This document shows, in pieces, positions 61,152 to 64,000 of a stretch of 64,000 nt of DNA. The notes beneath the pieces were generated by a model. The model was not told the DNA's origin. It made no database searches and saw only the letters and a program-made list of their open reading frames with translations. Origin of the DNA: Burkholderiaceae bacterium 16 (GTDB lineage: Bacteria > Pseudomonadota > Gammaproteobacteria > Burkholderiales > Burkholderiaceae); NCBI GenBank assembly GCA_000955785.1, contig JYOD01000008.1, positions 1 to 64,000 of the forward strand. Direction: 5' to 3'. Each line of letters starts with the position of its first letter. Positions within the stretch are counted from its first letter, which is position 1. The position numbers and the translations under genes were made by a program.

Positions 61152-64000
61152 ATGATCTTGACCCGCAAACGCGCGGCGCAGGGCGGCGCACCTTCGCACA
61201 CAGCTAACGGCCTGGCCGAGCGCGCAACAGGCCGGCTCTCCGAGCGCCTGGCCGCCGGGCTGGCGGGCGCAATGCCCACCATGGACCGGCGCAGCTTTCT
61301 CAAGCGTTCCGGCATTGGCGTAGGCGTGGGGCTGGCGGCCTCGCAGCTGACGCTGTTGCGCCGGGCGGATGCCGCGGACGCGGCGGGTGGTGGCGAGGGC
61401 AAAAGCGATATCGTTGTGCGCCGCACCGTCTGCGGCCATTGCTCGGTGGGTTGCGCGGTCGATGCTGTGGTGCAGAACGGCGTGTGGATCCGCCAGGAGC
61501 CGGTCTTCGATTCGCCGATCAATATGGGCGCGCACTGCGCCAAGGGTGCCGCGCTGCGCGAGCACGGCCACGGCGAGTACCGTCTGAAGTACCCGATGAA
61601 GCTGGTGGCCGGCAAATACCAGCGCATCAGTTGGGACCAGGCGCTCGACGAGATCACCGCCAAAATGAAGGAGATCCGCCAGCAGACCGGGCCGGATTCG
61701 ATGTTCTTCGTCGGCTCTTCCAAGCACAGCAACGAGGGGGCCTACCTGCTGCGCAAGTGGGTATCGTTCTTCGGCACCAATAACACCGACCACCAGGCAC
61801 GCATCTGCCACTCCACCACGGTGGCGGGCGTGGCCAACACGTGGGGCTACGGTGCGATGACCAACTCGTACAACGATATGCAGAACGCCCGCGCGGCGCT
61901 GTATATCGGCTCCAACGCGGCCGAGGCGCACCCGGTTTCGATGCTGCACCTGCTGCATGCCAAGGAAAACGGCTGCAGGGTGATCGTGGTCGATCCGCGC
62001 TACACCCGCACGGCAGCCAAGTCCGACCATTACGTGCGGGTCCGCTCGGGCACCGACATCGCCTTCCTGTTCGGCATGCTGTACCACATCTTCAAGAATG
62101 GCTGGGAAGACCAGAAGTACCTGAACGACCGCGTCTACGGCATGGACAAGGTCAAGGCGGAAGTGCTCGCCAAGTGGACGCCGGACAAGGTCGAGGAAGT
62201 CTGCGGCGTGCCCGAGGCCGAGGTCTACATGGTTGCCGAGATCATGGCCAAGAACCGCCCCAGCACGCTGGTGTGGTGCATGGGCCAGACCCAGCACACC
62301 ATCGGCAACGCCATCGTGCGCGCCTCCTGCATCGTGCAGTTGGCACTGGGCAATATCGGCGTGTCGGGCGGCGGCGCCAACATCTTCCGCGGCCACGACA
62401 ACGTGCAGGGCGCCACCGATGTGGGCCCCAACCCTGACTCGCTGCCGGGCTACTACGGCCTCGCCACTGGCGCATGGAAGCACTATGCCGCCGTGTGGGG
62501 CGTCGACTACGAATGGATCAAGAAGCAGTACGCCTCGCAGGCGATGATGGAGAAATCCGGCACCACGGTGTCGCGCTGGATCGATATCGTCACCGAGAAG
62601 CCTGAGTTGATCGACCAGGACAACAACGTCCGGGGCGTGTTCTTCTGGGGGCACGCGCCCAACTCGCAGACGCGCGGCCTGGAGATGAAGAAGGCCCTCG
62701 ACAAGCTCGACCTGCTGGTGGTGATCGACCCCTATCCGTCGGCCACCGCGGCGATGGCCAATATGCCGCCGGCGGAGGGTGACAAGGTCAACCCGAACCG
62801 CGCGGTCTACCTGCTGCCGGCCTGCACGCAATTCGAGACCGTCGGGACCTGCACGGCCTCCAACCGCTCGCTGCAATGGCGCGAGAAGGTGATCGAGCCG
62901 CTATTCGAATCCATGCCCGACCACACCATCATGCAAGCCTTCGCGGAGCGCCTGGGCTTCGGCAAGGAGCTGTCGAAGAACTTCAAGATGCTCGAGGTCA
63001 AGCGCGCGGGGCGCACCTGGATGGAGCCCGAGGTCGAGTCCATCCTGCGCGAGATCAACGCCAGCAACTGGACCATCGGCTATACCGGGCAATCGCCTGA
63101 GCGGCTCAAGTCGCATATGCGCAATATGCACATGTTCGACGTTCGCACGCTGCGCTGCAAGGGCGGCAAGGATCCGCTGACCGGCTACGACCTGACGGGC
63201 GATTACTTCGGCCTGCCGTGGCCGTGCTATGGCACGCCGGAACTCAAGCACCCGGGCTCGCCCAACCTGTACGACACCAGCAAGCATGTCATGGATGGCG
63301 GCGGCAACTTCCGCGCCAACTTCGGCGTGGAGCGCGACGGTGTCAACCTGCTGGCCGAGGACGGTTCGTATTCGAAGGGCGCGGACATCACCACAGGCTA
63401 TCCCGAGTTCGACCACGTGCTGCTGAAGAAGTTGGGCTGGTGGGACGAGCTGACCGACGCCGAGAAGCAGAAAGCCGAGGGCAAGAACTGGAAGACCGAT
63501 TTGTCCGGCGGCATCCAGCGCGTGGTGCTGAAGAACCATGGCTGCCATCCCTTCGGCAACGCCAAGGCGCGCGCGGTCGTGTGGAACTTCCCCGACCCGA
63601 TCCCGCAGCACCGCGAGCCGCTGTATTCCACACGGCCCGATATGGTCGCCAAGTATCCGACGCACGACGACAAGATGGCGTTCTGGCGGCTGCCCACGCT
63701 GTACAAGTCGGTACAGCAGCGCAATATCGAGAACAAGCTCTACGAGAAGTTTCCGATCATCCTCACCTCGGGCCGCCTGGTCGAGTACGAGGGCGGTGGC
63801 GAGGAAACCCGTTCCAACCCGTGGCTGGCCGAGCTGCAGCAGGAGAACTTCGTGGAGATCAACCCGCGCGCGGCTTCCGAGCGCGGCATCCGCAATGGCG
63901 ACTTCTGCTGGGTGAAGACGCCGACCGGCGCACACATCAAGGTACGTGCCCTGGTGACCGAGCGGGTGGGGGTGGATACCGCCTTCATCCCGTTCCACTT
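61152..64000 (+). CDS. fdoG: Formate dehydrogenase alpha subunit (partial, runs off right edge)
   Basis: This Tat-exported molybdoenzyme (949 codons seen, no stop) has the signal DRRSFLKRSGIGVGVGL, a [4Fe-4S] set C94-GH-C97-SVG-C101 and C129, and the molybdopterin folds of the DMSO reductase family. The metal ligand is cysteine C219 (in ARICHSTTVAG) rather than selenocysteine. WGHAPNSQTRGLEM and ILTSGRLVEYEGGGEETRSN are also typical. Membrane-bound FDH-N/O type enzymes oxidise formate in the periplasm and feed quinone; beta and gamma subunits should follow outside the window. The chosen start 61152 gives a 45-residue n-region; ATG 61272 or 61281 could be the true start. Confidence 0.93.
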   Translation, partial: MILTRKRAAQGGAPSHTANGLAERATGRLSERLAAGLAGAMPTMDRRSFLKRSGIGVGVGLAASQLTLLRRADAADAAGGGEGKSDIVVRRTVCGHCSVGCAVDAVVQNGVWIRQEPVFDSPINMGAHCAKGAALREHGHGEYRLKYPMKLVAGKYQRISWDQALDEITAKMKEIRQQTGPDSMFFVGSSKHSNEGAYLLRKWVSFFGTNNTDHQARICHSTTVAGVANTWGYGAMTNSYNDMQNARAALYIGSNAAEAHPVSMLHLLHAKENGCRVIVVDPRYTRTAAKSDHYVRVRSGTDIAFLFGMLYHIFKNGWEDQKYLNDRVYGMDKVKAEVLAKWTPDKVEEVCGVPEAEVYMVAEIMAKNRPSTLVWCMGQTQHTIGNAIVRASCIVQLALGNIGVSGGGANIFRGHDNVQGATDVGPNPDSLPGYYGLATGAWKHYAAVWGVDYEWIKKQYASQAMMEKSGTTVSRWIDIVTEKPELIDQDNNVRGVFFWGHAPNSQTRGLEMKKALDKLDLLVVIDPYPSATAAMANMPPAEGDKVNPNRAVYLLPACTQFETVGTCTASNRSLQWREKVIEPLFESMPDHTIMQAFAERLGFGKELSKNFKMLEVKRAGRTWMEPEVESILREINASNWTIGYTGQSPERLKSHMRNMHMFDVRTLRCKGGKDPLTGYDLTGDYFGLPWPCYGTPELKHPGSPNLYDTSKHVMDGGGNFRANFGVERDGVNLLAEDGSYSKGADITTGYPEFDHVLLKKLGWWDELTDAEKQKAEGKNWKTDLSGGIQRVVLKNHGCHPFGNAKARAVVWNFPDPIPQHREPLYSTRPDMVAKYPTHDDKMAFWRLPTLYKSVQQRNIENKLYEKFPIILTSGRLVEYEGGGEETRSNPWLAELQQENFVEINPRAASERGIRNGDFCWVKTPTGAHIKVRALVTERVGVDTAFIPFH

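Noticed and set aside
60816..62876. 686-residue minus-strand frame over the formate dehydrogenase genes
   Set aside because: The plus strand carries a continuous, motif-rich formate dehydrogenase alpha subunit and a Tat small protein; the minus frame is a shadow.

Overview
The window looks like part of the chromosome of a high-GC betaproteobacterium of the Cupriavidus/Ralstonia group (Burkholderiales). This is inferred from evenly high G+C, two Bug-type tricarboxylate-transporter receptors, the panC-scpA-DUF3460 and DUF3305-DUF3306-formate dehydrogenase neighbourhoods, and the zapA/EVE-domain neighbourhood. No insertion sequence, tRNA, rRNA operon or CRISPR array was seen. Nearly all of the sequence is ordinary protein-coding DNA; most overlapping antisense open frames are GC-driven shadows.

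Layout. (1) 0.4-2.2 kb: a single gene fusing a Rieske [2Fe-2S] domain to a cytochrome P450. (2) 2.3-6.5 kb: a Bug-type receptor, a LysR regulator and a divergent pair (CaiB-type CoA-transferase plus CitE-type CoA-ester lyase), probably a small organic-acid degradation locus. (3) 6.6-7.9 kb: a membrane protein with a HdeD-like half and a permuted-papain-like half. (4) 8.1-13.8 kb: a malonate assimilation operon (GntR regulator, malonyl-CoA decarboxylase, Bug receptor, enoyl-CoA hydratase family protein, malonyl-CoA synthetase). (5) 13.9-23.3 kb: a form I aerobic carbon monoxide dehydrogenase cluster coxMSL-GDEF plus a molybdenum-cofactor nucleotidyltransferase, divergent from an RcoM-type heme-PAS/LytTR regulator whose three known heme-ligand positions are present. 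(6) 23.4-27.0 kb: SIMPL-domain protein, TauE-type exporter, EVE-domain protein, a structured intergenic region that probably encodes 6S RNA, zapA and a ZapB-like coiled-coil gene. (7) 27.2-40.1 kb: a cobalamin riboswitch, then btuB-btuC-btuD-cobO-cobT-cobS-cobC, convergent with cobU-cbiB-cobD-btuF on the other strand, then cobQ. These are uptake and late-assembly steps; corrin-ring genes are absent. (8) 40.2-45.0 kb: an orphan ParA-like ATPase, a GNAT acetyltransferase, a PepSY membrane protein, panC, scpA and DUF3460. (9) 45.2-51.9 kb: tamA, tamB and a BamE-like lipoprotein gene. (10) 52.0-56.4 kb: metG, an OmpA-type lipoprotein and the Fe-S carrier ATPase mrp. (11) 56.4-64.0 kb: DUF3305, DUF3306, a large polyferredoxin, a TorD-type chaperone, a small Tat-signal protein and the alpha subunit of a formate dehydrogenase that runs off the right edge.

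Together the window suggests a metabolically versatile aerobe able to oxidise CO and formate as C1 electron donors, use malonate and other dicarboxylates, and salvage or finish cobalamin. The items most worth a second look are the Rieske-P450 fusion, the RcoM gene with perfect tandem 13-bp repeats in the cox promoter region, the HdeD/papain-like fusion, the CoxF-YHS fusion, the mrp-linked formate dehydrogenase maturation module and the structured region around 25.8-26.1 kb.
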